DNA of 64,000 bases from Buxus sempervirens (GCA_947561395.2 OX387192.1:6236221-6300220); one strand, 5' to 3'; positions 43,828 to 56,670 are shown, numbered from the stretch's first letter. The notes: generated by a model not told the origin, from the letters alone. Numbers and translations are program-made.

Positions 43828-45893
43828 ATGGTCTCCCAAAAAAATAATAATCTTGCTGCTGAGGACATAAGTTCCTCTCTAAACCGGGTCTCTTCACTCA
43901 TGGCCCAGATGAATACTGCAAGACCCCCATTGGTCTTCAATTGCAGTCCACCCATTTATTCACCATCCAAGCCGTCTAAGGCTCCACTGGTCATCAATCT
44001 TGACCCCACCACTGCTTCCATCACTTCTTCTGTCCCCACCAAATCCAAACTTCAACCCCTGGTTGTAAATGTGCAGCCAGCCCATACTATCCTTAAACCG
44101 GCCCATACATCCCGGTCCAAACTCCAGCCACTAGTGGTTGACATCCCTAAATTAGCCTATTCAGAGGCCGCTGTACCATGGAACTACAGCGAGGGAATCA
44201 CGGCTACGGTTCCAGCGGTTAGAAACCCGAACCAGGAGGAGGTAAACCTCATGACGAGGTCAGGGAGATGTGCAGGGGGTGAAGAGAAAGAAAAAGAGAC
44301 AGAAGTAGAAAAAGAAAAAATAGAAAAAGAAAATGAAGAAAAAAGAAAACAGAAGGGAAAAAATAAAGTGGGAGAAGACACCCCCCAGGGTGCAGAAAAT
44401 GAGGCAGCAGACCTCATAAAAATCATCAAGAAAAGTGAATTCAATCTTGTGGACCAGCTGAACAAGGTCCCGGCCCAGATTTCAATACTGGGCCTTTTGC
44501 TGAATTCCGAAAAGCATAGGGATGCATTGTTAAGGGTGCTGCAGAGTGCACACGTACCCCAGACAATTGATCCAGACCAGCTTGGTAAAATGGTTGGTCA
44601 AATCTTGTCACATAATGTGATAAGTTTCTCAGAGGGTGAGATCAGCCCAGGTGGGTGTTATCATGTGGACCCTTTGCACATCACTGTGCTTTGTAAGGGC
44701 TGCATGGTTGCACGGGTTTTAATTGACAACGGGTCAGCGTTAAACGTTTGCCCGTTAATCACTTTTACCAAACTGGGTCTGGACCAGTCGAGGATCAAAC
44801 GGAATGGGCGGATAGTGAGGGCTTTTGATAGCTCCAAGACCCACTCCCTAGGGGAGATTGAACTGCCGGTCACAATTGGGCCGAATATCTTTAACATCAC
44901 ATTTGAAGTGATGGATATACCCGCAGCTTTCAATCTGCTCCTAGGAAGGCCGTGGATACATTCGGCTAGGGCAATACCATCCACGCTCCACCAGAGGGTG
45001 AAATACATAAGAGGGCAAAGGGTGATAACAGTCCTAGCCGAAAACTTGGTGCCGCCCATTGTGTCACCTGATGTACCCTTGATCAATGTTGATCTAACTG
45101 TCGACAAGATTGCATTCCACTCATTTCAATTTGAGGCGGTAAATTACATACCTGGGGGGTGTGAGAAAAAGAAAGAAAAGGGGACCACTGCAGAAAGGAT
45201 GGTCAAGAAAGTGATGGAGAAATACCACTTTCACCCAGGGAAAGGCCTGGGGATCAATCTGCAGGGGATGGTGGAGCCAATCACGGCTAAGAAACTGATC
45301 CCCAAGGTAGGGTTGGGCTTCAAGCCCAGAGGTTGGAGAAGAATGAAATACGAAGAAGGGGAGAGCAGAAGCAAAGGAAAACTCCTTCATTTAAGGGAAA
45401 GTTTCCCTAAACCCGCTTATATAATCCAAATTTCTCCTCCCATGGACCAGTCCAAGCCTCCATACCACAACCTCAACCCATTTCAGAAGCCTGTTGTTTC
45501 GGCCCTACAACCCTATAACTCATCTCCAATACTGGGAGCAGTGGATGGGCTTGGACCACAGCCCGAGCAGCAGGTTGACTTTTCTGAAGATGTTGGTGCA
45601 TTCTTCGCCATGACTGAAGGCGAAAAGACAGGGGCAGACATGGACCTGCCATTTATTGACTGGGCCGCAGTAAAGGTTCCAGACAAGGTCATTTCTGGAT
45701 TGGGCCCCGCAGCAGAAAAGGGCAGTACCCACCCGGTGATGATGGCATCCGATGCTGGGTTTGAAGAGCAGGCTTTCCCTATTTCCCCTGCTCCCCAAAA
45801 TTTTGTACTGAACAATTGGGAGGAAACTCCCCTTACCTTTGAAGCAGCGTCTGTGTGGCAAACTGACGCGGCTTCCAAAAAAAAACTCCAATA
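43828..45893 (+). CDS. Retroelement protease region (second copy)
   Basis: Same protein as at 23290: an aspartic protease core with DNGS, then a G-patch-like segment. Confidence 0.85.
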
Positions 45894-48800
45894 GTGGAAT
45901 GCCATTTCCCTGAAGGTTCTAATGGGCCTTCGTCTTCAGGGGAATTATGTTTAGAAGGCCCACAAAAAAACCAAAAAGATTTTTCTATTTTTTCTAGGAA
46001 ATTTAATTTTTTCAAAAAGGTCCACACCACTTATGAACCATATAATCAGACCGAATTGGACCAGGTTGAATATGACTTCGACCTTGAGCTCGACTTTGAT
46101 CTCATGGGGGTCGAAGAAGAGACCGAGGTCGAAGAAGAAGACGTTCCAAAAGAAATTGAATACCAATTGGAACGTCATGAAAAGGGGGTCCAACCTAATA
46201 TTGAGGAGACCATATCCATAAATCTTGGGACCACAGAGGACCCAAAAATTGTGAAAATCGGGTCATGCTTGTCTGATGTGCAGAAAAATGAAATGTCACA
46301 ATTCTTGGCAGATTACAAGGATGTGTTTGCTTGGTCATATCGGGACATGCCGGGGTTGGACACAGACATGGTGGTGCATAAGTTGCCAATTTTGCCAGGG
46401 GTTAAGCCGATTAAGCAGAAGCTGAGAAGATTGAAGCCGGAATGGACCTTGAAGGTCAAGGATGAAGTGGTCAAACAATTTCAAGCCGGATTTTTGGCAG
46501 TTTCTACATACCCAGAGTGGCTTGCAAACATAGTGCCAGTACCAAAGAAGGACGGGAAGGTCCGAATGTGCGTGGACTATAGAGACTTGAACAGGGCAAG
46601 CCCGAAGGACGATTTCCCGCTTCCACACATCGACATTCTGGTCGATAATACTGCGGTACATAGCTTGTTTTCCTTCATGGATGGTTTCTCAGGATATAAT
46701 CAGATCAAGATGGCTAAGGAGGATCAAGAGAAAACAGCATTTATCACACCTTGGGGTACGTTTCACTATACAGTCATGCCGTTTGGGCTTAAGAACGCTG
46801 GGGCAACATACCAGCGGGCCATGACTGCACTATTTCATGACATGATCCATAAGGAGATGGAGGTCTATGTGGACGATATGATTGCCAAATCATGCAAAGA
46901 GGAGGACCACTTGATCAATCTGAAGAAAGTGTTTGATCGGCTCAGGAAGTACAGTCTACGGCTTAACCCAGCTAAATGCGTCTTTGGGGCTACATCAGGG
47001 AAGTTACTGGGGTTCATAGTAAGCCGAAGAGGAATTGAAATTGACCCGGCTAAAGCCAAGGCCATAATTGAAATGCCAGCACCCAGAACTGAGAAGGAGG
47101 TTCATGGCTTTCTTGGAAGGATTCAATACATAAGCCGGTTCATAGCACAGCTCACTGCTATCTGTGAACCAATTTTCAAACTTTTGAGGAAAGATAACCC
47201 GACGGTCTGGAATGAGGACTGCCAGCAGGCATTTGACACAATAAAGAGGTATTTGCTGAACCCACCTGTGCTAGTGCCACCAACTCCAGGAAGACCACTG
47301 ATACTGTACTTGTCAGTGTTGGAAACGTCAATGGGATGTGTCTTGGGGCAGCATGATGAGACTGGTAGAAAAGAAAGGGCAATTTACTATCTGAGTAAAA
47401 AATTCACGGAATATGAAGCCAAATACTCACCATTGGAGAAGACTTGTTGTGCTCTAGTGTGGGCCACTCAGAGGCTAAGGCATTATTTCCTTAGTCACTC
47501 CACACTATTAATATCCCGGATGGACCCTCTGAAATATTTATTTGAGAAACCGGCACTGACTGGCAGGACGGCAAAGTGGCAACTGCTACTGTCCGAATTT
47601 GACCTCACGTACATCACCCAGAAGGCGATCAAGGGTCAAGCCATAGCTGATCACCTGGCTGCACATCCTTTGCCAGAATATCAACCCTTGAAGACCAACT
47701 TCCCAGATGAGGCAATTCTGTACACTGAAGAGGAGGACAGTGAGAGTTCTTGGCAAATGTTCTTCGATGGGGCCGCCAATATGAATGGGAACGGAATAGG
47801 GGCAGTCTTGGTTAAACCAGATGGTTCACATATCCCGATTGCAGTAAAACTGAGATTCCAGTGCACCAATAACATAGCAGAATATGAGGCGTGCATAATT
47901 GGATTGCAAGCAGCCATGGATCATGGAGTAGAGGAACTTGACGTATATGGGGATTCGAGTCTTATCATCTTCCAAACAACTGGTGAGTGGAAAACCAAGG
48001 ATCACAAATTGATCCCCTATCACCAGTACTTGGAAGAAATAAGCACAAATTTCACTCGAATTTCCTTCAACTATATGCCAAGGGCCAAGAATCAGTTTGC
48101 GGATGCTCTAGCAACATTAGCTTCAATGGTCAGCATACCAGAAGGAGTAGACATCAGACCGCTGGAAATTGAGGTCCGAGATGAACCGGCTTACTGTCTC
48201 GTTCTAGAGGGAGCACCAGAAGAAGAAACACCATGGTTTCAAGATATCAAGAATTTCTTGAACAATCGGAGTCTGCCAGAAAATGCCACTGCTACTGAGA
48301 AGAGGACAATACAGAGATTGGCTGGTCAATTTCTGCTAAGTGGTGGACATGTGTACAAGAGGTCACATAACGACATTCTGCTCAGATGTGTTGCCAAGGC
48401 TGAATCGGAAAGGCTGATTGAGACTGTACATGGAGGAGTCTGTGGGCCCCATATGAGTGGGCACATGCTGGCTAAGAAGATCCTGAGGCTGGGATACTAC
48501 TGGACGACCATGGAGCGTGACTGCTGTATACATGTCAGGAGGTGCCATCAATGCCAAATCTATGCAGACAACAAGCATGCACCCCCAGGTGAGCTGCACA
48601 ACATGACATCACCCTGGCCCTTCTCTATGTGGGGCATAGATGTTATTGGCATGATCTCCCCTAAGGCATCGAACGGACACAGATCCATCCTGGTGGCGAT
48701 TGACTATTTCACTAAGTGGGTGGAAGCAGCCTCATATGCAAATATCACTAGCAACCATGTTATTAAATTTTTGAAGCACAACATTATTTGTCGCTATGGA

Positions 48801-49481
48801 CTGCCAAGTGCCATAGTATCAGACAACGCTTCAAATATTAAGAACAAGGACATGAAGAAAATGTGTGAGCAGTTTCAGATCACCCACCACAAGTCAGCTC
48901 CGTACAGGCCAAAGATGAATGGGGCAGTAGAAGCAGCAAACAAAAACATAAAGAAAATCATTCAGAAGATGGTAGTGAGCTACAAGGATTGGCATGAAAT
49001 GCTGCCACTTGCTCTGCATGCATACAGAACCTCGATCCGGACTTCAACTGGGGCAACCCCATACTCCCTAGTCTATGGGATGGAAGCAGTCTTGCCCGTG
49101 GAAGTAGAGATCCCCTCACTCCGAGTGCTCATGGAAGCAGAGCTAGAAGAAGCCGAATGGGTCCAGTCGAGACATGATCAACTTAACCTGATAGAAGAAA
49201 AGCGGTTGAAAGCACTTTGCCATGGACAGTTGTACCAGAAGAGAATGGCCCGGGCCTACAATAAGAAGGTGAGGCCCAGAACTTTCCAAGAAGGAAACTT
49301 AGTGCTAAAGAAAATCTTACCATTTTTGGAAGACCCTCGTGGTAAGTTCAAACCCAATTGGGAGGGCCCATATGTCGTCAAGAAAGTCCTATCAGGGGGT
49401 GCACTCATCTTAGCAGAAATGGATGGGTCAGATTTTCCTGAGCCCATTAACTCTGATGCGGTAAAAATGTATTTTCCTTGA
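45894..49481 (+). CDS. Retroelement RT - RNase H - second RNase H - integrase (second copy)
   Basis: Same protein as at 25356, with YVDD and the D, D35E integrase triad present. This copy lies between two LTRs and is the one in a complete element. Confidence 0.93.
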   Translation: MECHFPEGSNGPSSSGELCLEGPQKNQKDFSIFSRKFNFFKKVHTTYEPYNQTELDQVEYDFDLELDFDLMGVEEETEVEEEDVPKEIEYQLERHEKGVQPNIEETISINLGTTEDPKIVKIGSCLSDVQKNEMSQFLADYKDVFAWSYRDMPGLDTDMVVHKLPILPGVKPIKQKLRRLKPEWTLKVKDEVVKQFQAGFLAVSTYPEWLANIVPVPKKDGKVRMCVDYRDLNRASPKDDFPLPHIDILVDNTAVHSLFSFMDGFSGYNQIKMAKEDQEKTAFITPWGTFHYTVMPFGLKNAGATYQRAMTALFHDMIHKEMEVYVDDMIAKSCKEEDHLINLKKVFDRLRKYSLRLNPAKCVFGATSGKLLGFIVSRRGIEIDPAKAKAIIEMPAPRTEKEVHGFLGRIQYISRFIAQLTAICEPIFKLLRKDNPTVWNEDCQQAFDTIKRYLLNPPVLVPPTPGRPLILYLSVLETSMGCVLGQHDETGRKERAIYYLSKKFTEYEAKYSPLEKTCCALVWATQRLRHYFLSHSTLLISRMDPLKYLFEKPALTGRTAKWQLLLSEFDLTYITQKAIKGQAIADHLAAHPLPEYQPLKTNFPDEAILYTEEEDSESSWQMFFDGAANMNGNGIGAVLVKPDGSHIPIAVKLRFQCTNNIAEYEACIIGLQAAMDHGVEELDVYGDSSLIIFQTTGEWKTKDHKLIPYHQYLEEISTNFTRISFNYMPRAKNQFADALATLASMVSIPEGVDIRPLEIEVRDEPAYCLVLEGAPEEETPWFQDIKNFLNNRSLPENATATEKRTIQRLAGQFLLSGGHVYKRSHNDILLRCVAKAESERLIETVHGGVCGPHMSGHMLAKKILRLGYYWTTMERDCCIHVRRCHQCQIYADNKHAPPGELHNMTSPWPFSMWGIDVIGMISPKASNGHRSILVAIDYFTKWVEAASYANITSNHVIKFLKHNIICRYGLPSAIVSDNASNIKNKDMKKMCEQFQITHHKSAPYRPKMNGAVEAANKNIKKIIQKMVVSYKDWHEMLPLALHAYRTSIRTSTGATPYSLVYGMEAVLPVEVEIPSLRVLMEAELEEAEWVQSRHDQLNLIEEKRLKALCHGQLYQKRMARAYNKKVRPRTFQEGNLVLKKILPFLEDPRGKFKPNWEGPYVVKKVLSGGALILAEMDGSDFPEPINSDAVKMYFP

Positions 49482-50417
49482 GTGAATATTTCTAGGAAAT
49501 GATCCGAGGCCATTTTTCTTTATTTCCTTCAAAAATTTTAATCCCTAGTCTAGCCAAGTTGAGCCGGTTCGTTTCTTTGATCAACCTAAACCGGATTTAC
49601 AGTCAAATTGGGGCAAAATCAATTGGGGCAAAAGTGAGGAAAGAAAAAGAAAAAGAGAGGAAAAGCAATGGAAATGGCAAATGAAAGCCAAGTGTGAAAA
49701 ATGCAAAAAATGCAATTTGGGGAAAAAGGGTTAAATTCATCATGACTCTAAGTCCGGTTGACCTATTTCCACACTTGAAAATTTTTTGGGCCTTTAATAC
49801 CCTTTCTTTCATAAACTGAGCCTAGCTTTTATTTCGTCCTATTTTTAAGCCCTCGGTGATCTTAGCTTGTTCATTCAAATGTCAGAGTAAGATGGGTGAT
49901 GACGGAATTCAGAAGCCGGCCCTAGTGAAAACCGTAACTGGCGCTAGGGGCAATATTGGCAAAAAGGCAAAAAGAAAAAAATAAGAAAAATGAAAGAAAA
50001 TCAGAGGTTGAGTTGATCATGGGGATCTGAGCTTCAAGCAAAGTCGGCATGAGCAGAATGGGGCAGTTTTGGCAGTTGGGGATGACTCTAAAGGTCCTAA
50101 GAGGGACGGTTCTGATCCCTCAGTATTTTGTGGACTACCCTTTTCATTATTTAACCTGGTTTTAATTCCCTTAATTATAGGTGATTAAGTGCATGGACCA
50201 AATTTCAAAAAATACAAAAAAAAAATATAAAAAGGAAAAATTATACTTTGGCCAGTGATGAGAAATCAAATACTTTTCATAAAACCTTTGTTTTTACAAG
50301 CATCTGAGCATTCTGAGGCCAATAATATAAAAACTTTATTTTGAATTAAATCCTTTGTATTTCCACTATTGGAGTTCAATTTGGTACAAAGGTATGGAAA
50401 ATGTGCAGGAAATAAAG

Positions 50418-52135
50418 CTAGTCTCCTAGCCGTTCCTCAAGCTCCCGAATCCGAGCTGCCTGAGCTGCAATGACTCCTGAAGCCCCCTCTGCAGCGGGAT
50501 CACTCAGGAAGGAAATGACCTCATCTGAAAGGGCCTGCTTGATCCTCATACTCCTGAGGCTAGCCAAAGTAGCTTGGTAATTCTGCCGGATCATACGGAC
50601 CTCGAAGCAACGGGCCTGCCTTTGCTCCTCCAGCTTCTCTTCCGCGGCAATACGGCGTGAGGTCTGCTCCTCAAGCTGCCTCTCCAGATAAGCACTCTGT
50701 ATCCTGAGCTCCTGGGCCTCCCGTACCCATATCTGCTGAAGCCGCTTATGAGAAACCCGCTCAGACTCTAGAATGTCCTCATAGGTGGGAGCCAAGACTA
50801 CAGGAGGATCTTCGGGTACTGGGGCCTGAGTCTGTATCTGTTCCTTGATCCAGAAGAGATAATCCTTCACATGGGCTTCTGAGAAGACGGGACCATGCAT
50901 AAAGCGGACATAAGACCACTCCTTCATCAACCAGGCATTCAGCTTCATAGAAAGAGGCCCAAGACGATCCTCGTATCCATATGGGATGATAATCCCCTGG
51001 GTCGCTCGGAACTGACGAAGAACCCGCAGAGGAAGATAAAGCACTGCATGCCTCAGGCCAGCCAGAATCAGAAAGTTGCGGTCTCGGAAGCTAATCACTG
51101 TCTCCGCATTGGGCTGATAAGTACCAGGCCATCTCACCTAGTCATCCTGAAGCGAGCCCAAGAAAGTGAACCAGCCCTGTTTGCCCCCTGGAATATCGGG
51201 GCACCCCCTGTTGCTCATCAACAGAGGGACTTTCAGACTCGGGAAGAAGTGTCGATTGATCTCTTCAATCTGGCTCAAATGATCAAGTAGCCAAAGCTGC
51301 AAAGGAAAAGAAAGGTGTCAGCACATTGTATATAAATAAAAAAAAAAAATAAAAAAAAAAGAAGAAGCAAAAAAGGCAAAAAGAAAGCCAAAAAGCAAGA
51401 AAAAAAGAAAAAAAAAATTTTTTTTACCTGCAGGATCTGGGCACATGCTAGGAAGCGTTTCGACTTCCTATTGTAGCAGTCGGTCAAGGCCTGATATATC
51501 CCAGCCAAAATCATAGGGGCCAACCTCTCCCGCTCCCTAACCTGGCATATCACGGAAATCAAGGCCAAGTCCACCTCGTCATCCTCCCGTGGGAAAAGCA
51601 ACTGGTTGACCACTATCAGGGTCAACGCATTGAATCGGGCCTCCTTATCTTCTCCCCTCAAAAGCTTCTCAGTCAAAAAAGCCTTAGATAGGGTCAAAAG
51701 GGTGTCAGAATCCCCCAAGTCCTTCTTCCCTATGCCCAAAAAAGTAGAAGCTTCCTTCTTGTAACTGGGCCTAAGAGGTGGATTCACCACCTTCTCATCA
51801 AACCTCAGGCCCAGGATGGTTTCCACCTCTTCAATGGTTGGGGTCATCTCATGGGTCCCAAAACGGAACAAGTTGAGATCAGGAACCCAATGACCAATCA
51901 TGGCCTCTATAATCTCCCACCTGAAGGGAACCTTGGGAATGAGCAGGGTATGGCCTAGATTGGTAGTACCCCATCTCCTCTCCTCATCTAGGGACATAGA
52001 GTTAACCCACCTTGTGTAAAAGGAATCCACAGGGTTGTACCTAGTGAGATTTGGGGGTTTTGATCTAAAAGGCTGTTTTGCAGGGGAGGCAGTGTGGACA
52101 GACAATAACGGGGCAGAAGATGATCCGGATTCCAT
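50418..52135 (-). CDS. Antisense gene II (second copy)
   Basis: Duplicate of 29880-31597, with coding blocks at 52135-51428 and 51296-50418. Its TATA box at 52246-52253 and dyad array 3 upstream are also duplicated. About one apparent break, as in the first copy. Confidence 0.75.
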
Positions 52136-52266
52136 TGGATTTGACGGGAGCAAGCTAGAACTCAAGAGGAGGAAGCAAAAGGCGAAAAAGGGGGTTTCTA
52201 AACTCAAAAACTCGTAAAAAAATGCTCAAATCCCGAGGCAGGTTGCATTTATAGCATCTTTTAACA

Positions 52267-52405
52267 TATCCGGTAACTCAGACCGGATACAAAAGCTTTA
52301 TACATATCCGGATAAGTATACCGGATACAAAGGATTCCATGAATATCCGGTATCACATACCGGATACAAAGACAAATCAATGTATCCGGTATGTTAGACC
52401 GGATA
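52267..52405. repeat. Phased dyad array 3, second copy
   Basis: Four perfect dyads as at 31729, directly upstream of the antisense gene II TATA box. Confidence 0.92.
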
Positions 52406-52621
52406 CCGAGAAAAAAATGCAAAAAAGGAGCTAAGGATGAAAAAATCCGAATTTTTTTACCTGTTTTACCTGCTTACAAGTCATAATTGCATAGAATGGA
52501 GAGCAAAAGATGTGCAAGACATGATAGAGTGAATAAAAAGTTTTTTTCATATATATCTGAAAGTTTTTGTACAGGGATGATAAAAATACATGAAAATGAA
52601 AAATATAATCCTAATCTACTC

Positions 52622-55301
52622 CTATGCAGGATCATCCCCGCGTCCTCGGCCGCGTCCACCTCTACGGCGTCTCCCCCAAAGGGCTCGGCCTCTAGAGTAT
52701 GCAAGAATCCGCTCGGCCGCATGGCGAGGATGCCGACCTACCACCTGCTGAAGATGATACTCCAAGCAATAATCCTCGAGATCTGGGGGAGGAGCAGGAG
52801 TAGAATCGGGGGAAGAAGCCTCGGGCTCAGTAGCAACCGGCCCAACTGGGCCCTCATCCAAAGCATCCTCTGCTCCCGCAGCTCCAGAAGGCCCAGCATC
52901 AGCAGCAGAGGGGCCAGGATCAGAAGTAGCTGAGTCCACAGAAAAGAGAAAAATCAGGAGACTCAGATATAAGGAAGAGTAAAAGAGGAGAATGAAAAGA
53001 AGATCATACCAGGAATGTCTGCAGAAGGAGCAGGGGGATCCGGCTCGTCAGGATCAGCAGCTGGGACATCCACAGGATCAGAGGCCCGAGCAGGAGATGG
53101 GTCAGGAATCAGGAAATCATGCTCAAAGAAGGCATCCTGATCATGGACCGGGCCCTGCACAAGTCAAACAAGCATATCAGAATAGCAGAAACAGGAAAAT
53201 AATGAAAGAAATGAACATATGAGAAGGCCAGATACCTGTCTAGACTGGAGCTCAGCAACTAGGGCCTCCAGCTCCCTGATCCGGGCATCCCGCTGGGCCA
53301 CGACCGCATCGTGCTCCGCGATCATATCATCGATCGCAGCCCGCTGGCTCTCGAACCGGTCCCGAATGGAGTTCAGCTCGTGTACCTGCCAATAAGAACG
53401 GAAGCATGGTCAGAAAGGCATAAGGAAGGAAAAGAGGATAAAAATGGGAAGAGTACAAGGCTTACCGTGTCCTCATGGATCCGGATACGGATCCCGCAAA
53501 TCTCTGTCACCCCGGCACGAGTGGGTCGATCCATCAAGCATCCAATAGACACCCTCTGGAACCACTCGTCATAATCTCCGGCTGCTGTGAGCCCCTCGGC
53601 ATCCAGGAAGTGATCAAACTGATCCACATCGAAGCCAGGAAGGAGAGTATCGGGACCCACAGCAGGAGGAGGGACGGGGATGCGAAGTGCGCCAGTGTGC
53701 TGGTAGTACAGGCGCTCTCCCAAGTACATCACCCTACCAAGCCTCCCAAGGAAGCACTGGTAAGGCTGACGTCGGAGATCTCTCTCAAAAGCATCCTGTA
53801 CTGCCATCTCACGGGCAACTCCGACATCCACGTCATCTGGACGGGATAGAATGAGCTGCAAAGAAGCAAAGTGGTCAGATACAGTCAAGATACAGGAAAG
53901 AAAATAAAAGAAAAAATAGAGGACTTACATCAGATCGGCGTGCACGGTCTAAGTGCACCCGAGCGGTATGAGGCTGGCTCCTATCGGCATCTCGAACCTG
54001 GGCCGACCATCGCAGGGCCACAGGGAAATCCGCAACCTCAGGAACCGGGGAGGGGCGGAAGAAGGTCATATAGGTGTACATGAACACCTAGCAAAAGAAA
54101 AATCAGTCAAGAAAAGATAAAGCCTAAAGAATTAAGCCAGACAGATGAATGCAATACCTGTAAAATCTGCCAGAAGAACCGGCTGCTGACTCCATCACCT
54201 CTAGGAGATGCTAAGCCTCGAACCGCTCGGCACAGCCCGGCCAAGATGGTCCCATAGATCAGCCGACCCCATGCTAGCTGGCGGGTCTGATAGAAATCTC
54301 TCAAGGCGTCCAAAAAGAGCGGACTGACACCGGTAGTATCCTCCGGGAAGAAGCAGCTCCCCAACATCAGCAGGAATACATGTCGGAAAATCGGCGCAAA
54401 GGCTGCATCCTCCACAGAAACGGTCTCGTGCCTCCTCTCAAAATGGCGAGCCAGACTCTCCCGCAGCCAGCTAATGGAGAGCCGGCCACTCCTCCCATCC
54501 CAGGCAGTAGGTGGCAGGGCCTGATATCCCAAAAGGAGGCCAATATCCTCCGAAGAAGGCCGCTCCAAGACAATGGTCCGCCCCGTCAGAGGAATGCCCG
54601 TAATCATCACAAAATCAGAGGGGCGGATCCCCAGCTCCACGTCTGGCAGATGGAATGACTGCGTCTCGGGGAAATATCTCTCCATCATGGCAAAAATAAG
54701 CGGACGGTCGGCTCTGAACGATGGAATACTGAGGAAGTGATCCAGGTGGCACCTCCCAAACTCCCGCCTGAGTGCCGGAGAAAGTGACCGTGCCAACTCG
54801 TTGAATCTCCCCCAGCTGCCGCGCAAGTGAGAAGAGTAGTAGGGAAGCGGCACATCCGCCCTGATGCACATGGAAGGATGGCTATCCAAGTCATGGAGAA
54901 GCTCTGTATCCTGAACAGAGGCCCTCAACTCCTCAGAGACCCCGGCCAGAGCCACAGCAACCCCCTCCGGAGCCGTATCTCTGGCTCTGCCTCGGCCTCT
55001 GCCACGGCCTCTCTCGCCCTCAGGGGCCTGATCCTGAACTCTGCCTCTGCCTCGGCCTCGACCCCGAGCCGGTGCAACCACGGGCTAAAATTCAAGAGAA
55101 AGGTGTGAAGGTTGTGTGGGAAAGAAGGATAGAAGAAAGAAAGAAAAATTTTTGGAAGCCTACCTCAGCGGAACTCTCTCTGGAGACATCTAGCGGCTCC
55201 GACAGAGTGGCGCTGGAACTCGCCTCTGTCCGAGCCCGCGAACTGGAGGGCTGATCAGCAGGGTCAACCTCCTCTCTAACTCGAGAACGACTCCTAGCCA
55301 T
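52622..55301 (-). CDS. Antisense gene I, plant mobile domain protein (second copy)
   Basis: The same seven coding blocks, shifted by 20,538. The only substitution seen between the two 20.5-kb units falls here (54527, C in the first copy and T here) and is synonymous in the plant mobile domain block. Unlike the first copy, its natural upstream region continues to the 3' LTR. Confidence 0.8.
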
Positions 55302-56608
55302 CTACACAGGGAAGTGTTTTATGAATTTCAGTTTAAATTTATAAAATCTGGCTTTGCTTATAATTCGCGTTCAGATTACATAATTTTTCCAGATTATCGT
55401 GAATCATGTCTCGAGGGCATTTTATCGGTTTCAGTACAAGGTTTTCAAAAAAGTGTTTGGTATTTCTGATTAATTAATAATCTTGTGCCAAGTTACTTAT
55501 CAGAAACTTTACCTTACTTTTGTCTAGGTTCACAGGATTTCTATTATGTCTCGAAGGGAGACACTCATGGAGACAGGATAAAAGCAGAAGTGAAAATTGA
55601 CAAACTGGGTCAAGAAGAAAGGGAAAATTTACAGCAGGGTATGGTGATGAACAATTCTAAATCAACTATGGGCAAAATCCGAAAGTCATGCCAATGAGGC
55701 ATAAAGCAAAAGATGTGATTTTGGGTAAACCATCCGAAAGTGTCGGATAATGCCATTCAAGAATTCAGAAGTAAAATTGCTACTAAATGATCAATATTGT
55801 GGAATTACTGGTCATGGATAAAGAAAAACAATAACAATATGACATATGAGGATTCACTTATCATGGAAGATCATGAAGTTGTTAAAAAGCAGCAATTCAG
55901 CAATCAAGCTATGCAGTGTTATCAACTACTACGAATTGAAGATCCTGTTTGCAAGCAGCAAAGCATCATGCAGTACAGAGCAATATGCCAAATTAAAGCA
56001 AGTTACATGGCATGGCCTTAAGACTAAAAATTCGGCATCTACCAGGCCAAAGACAGTTCAGCCAAGGATTCATTCACAAAGAAACATCCTGAAAATTGTA
56101 AGGTTATTCACTAAATCTTGCTTACATGGGGAATTAAGCAATCAACCACATCCAAGGCCAATCACAGAATTATCAGCAATCGGACAATCAAGATAAACAA
56201 GGAAATATTGAAGCTGCTGATTACTGGTTGGCTAAGCAATGAAGAAAAAACCTGATTGCAGGTAAAAGATCCGGTGTAGAACCGCCGGAAAATGATTGGA
56301 GAGTCGCCGGAATTAGGGAGCAATCCCCAAAGGTTGGAACGTCCAATGCCAAGCTGAGAAATCGCAAGGAGACAGGAGAAATCGAGCTAGGGCTCGACTA
56401 CTGCTATAAATGGGCAAATAGTGAAAGTGGCCGGAGCAAGGAGCAACCGCCGGCAGCAATAGAAGTCGCCGGAGCTACTGGAGATCGCCGGAAAAGCAAG
56501 ACGAGTCGTCGGGGACGAGGACGAGAGCTTGGGGCCGGTCTGAGTAATCGGAGCAAGAAGAAAGAAGAGGAAAAGTCGCGGTCGCGCGCGACTTAAGTAA
56601 ACCTGCGG

Positions 56609-56670
56609 GATCCGGATACTCAGGCCGGATACCCGTAGACCCTTGATTATCCGGATACACTTACCGGATA
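56609..56670. repeat. Phased dyad array 4: two dyads, 39 bp apart
   Basis: Dyads start at 56609 (first base varied: GATCCGG) and 56648, with the same 7-9-7 geometry and 39-bp step as the other arrays. It is cut short to two units by a GA-rich low-complexity tract. Confidence 0.8.
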
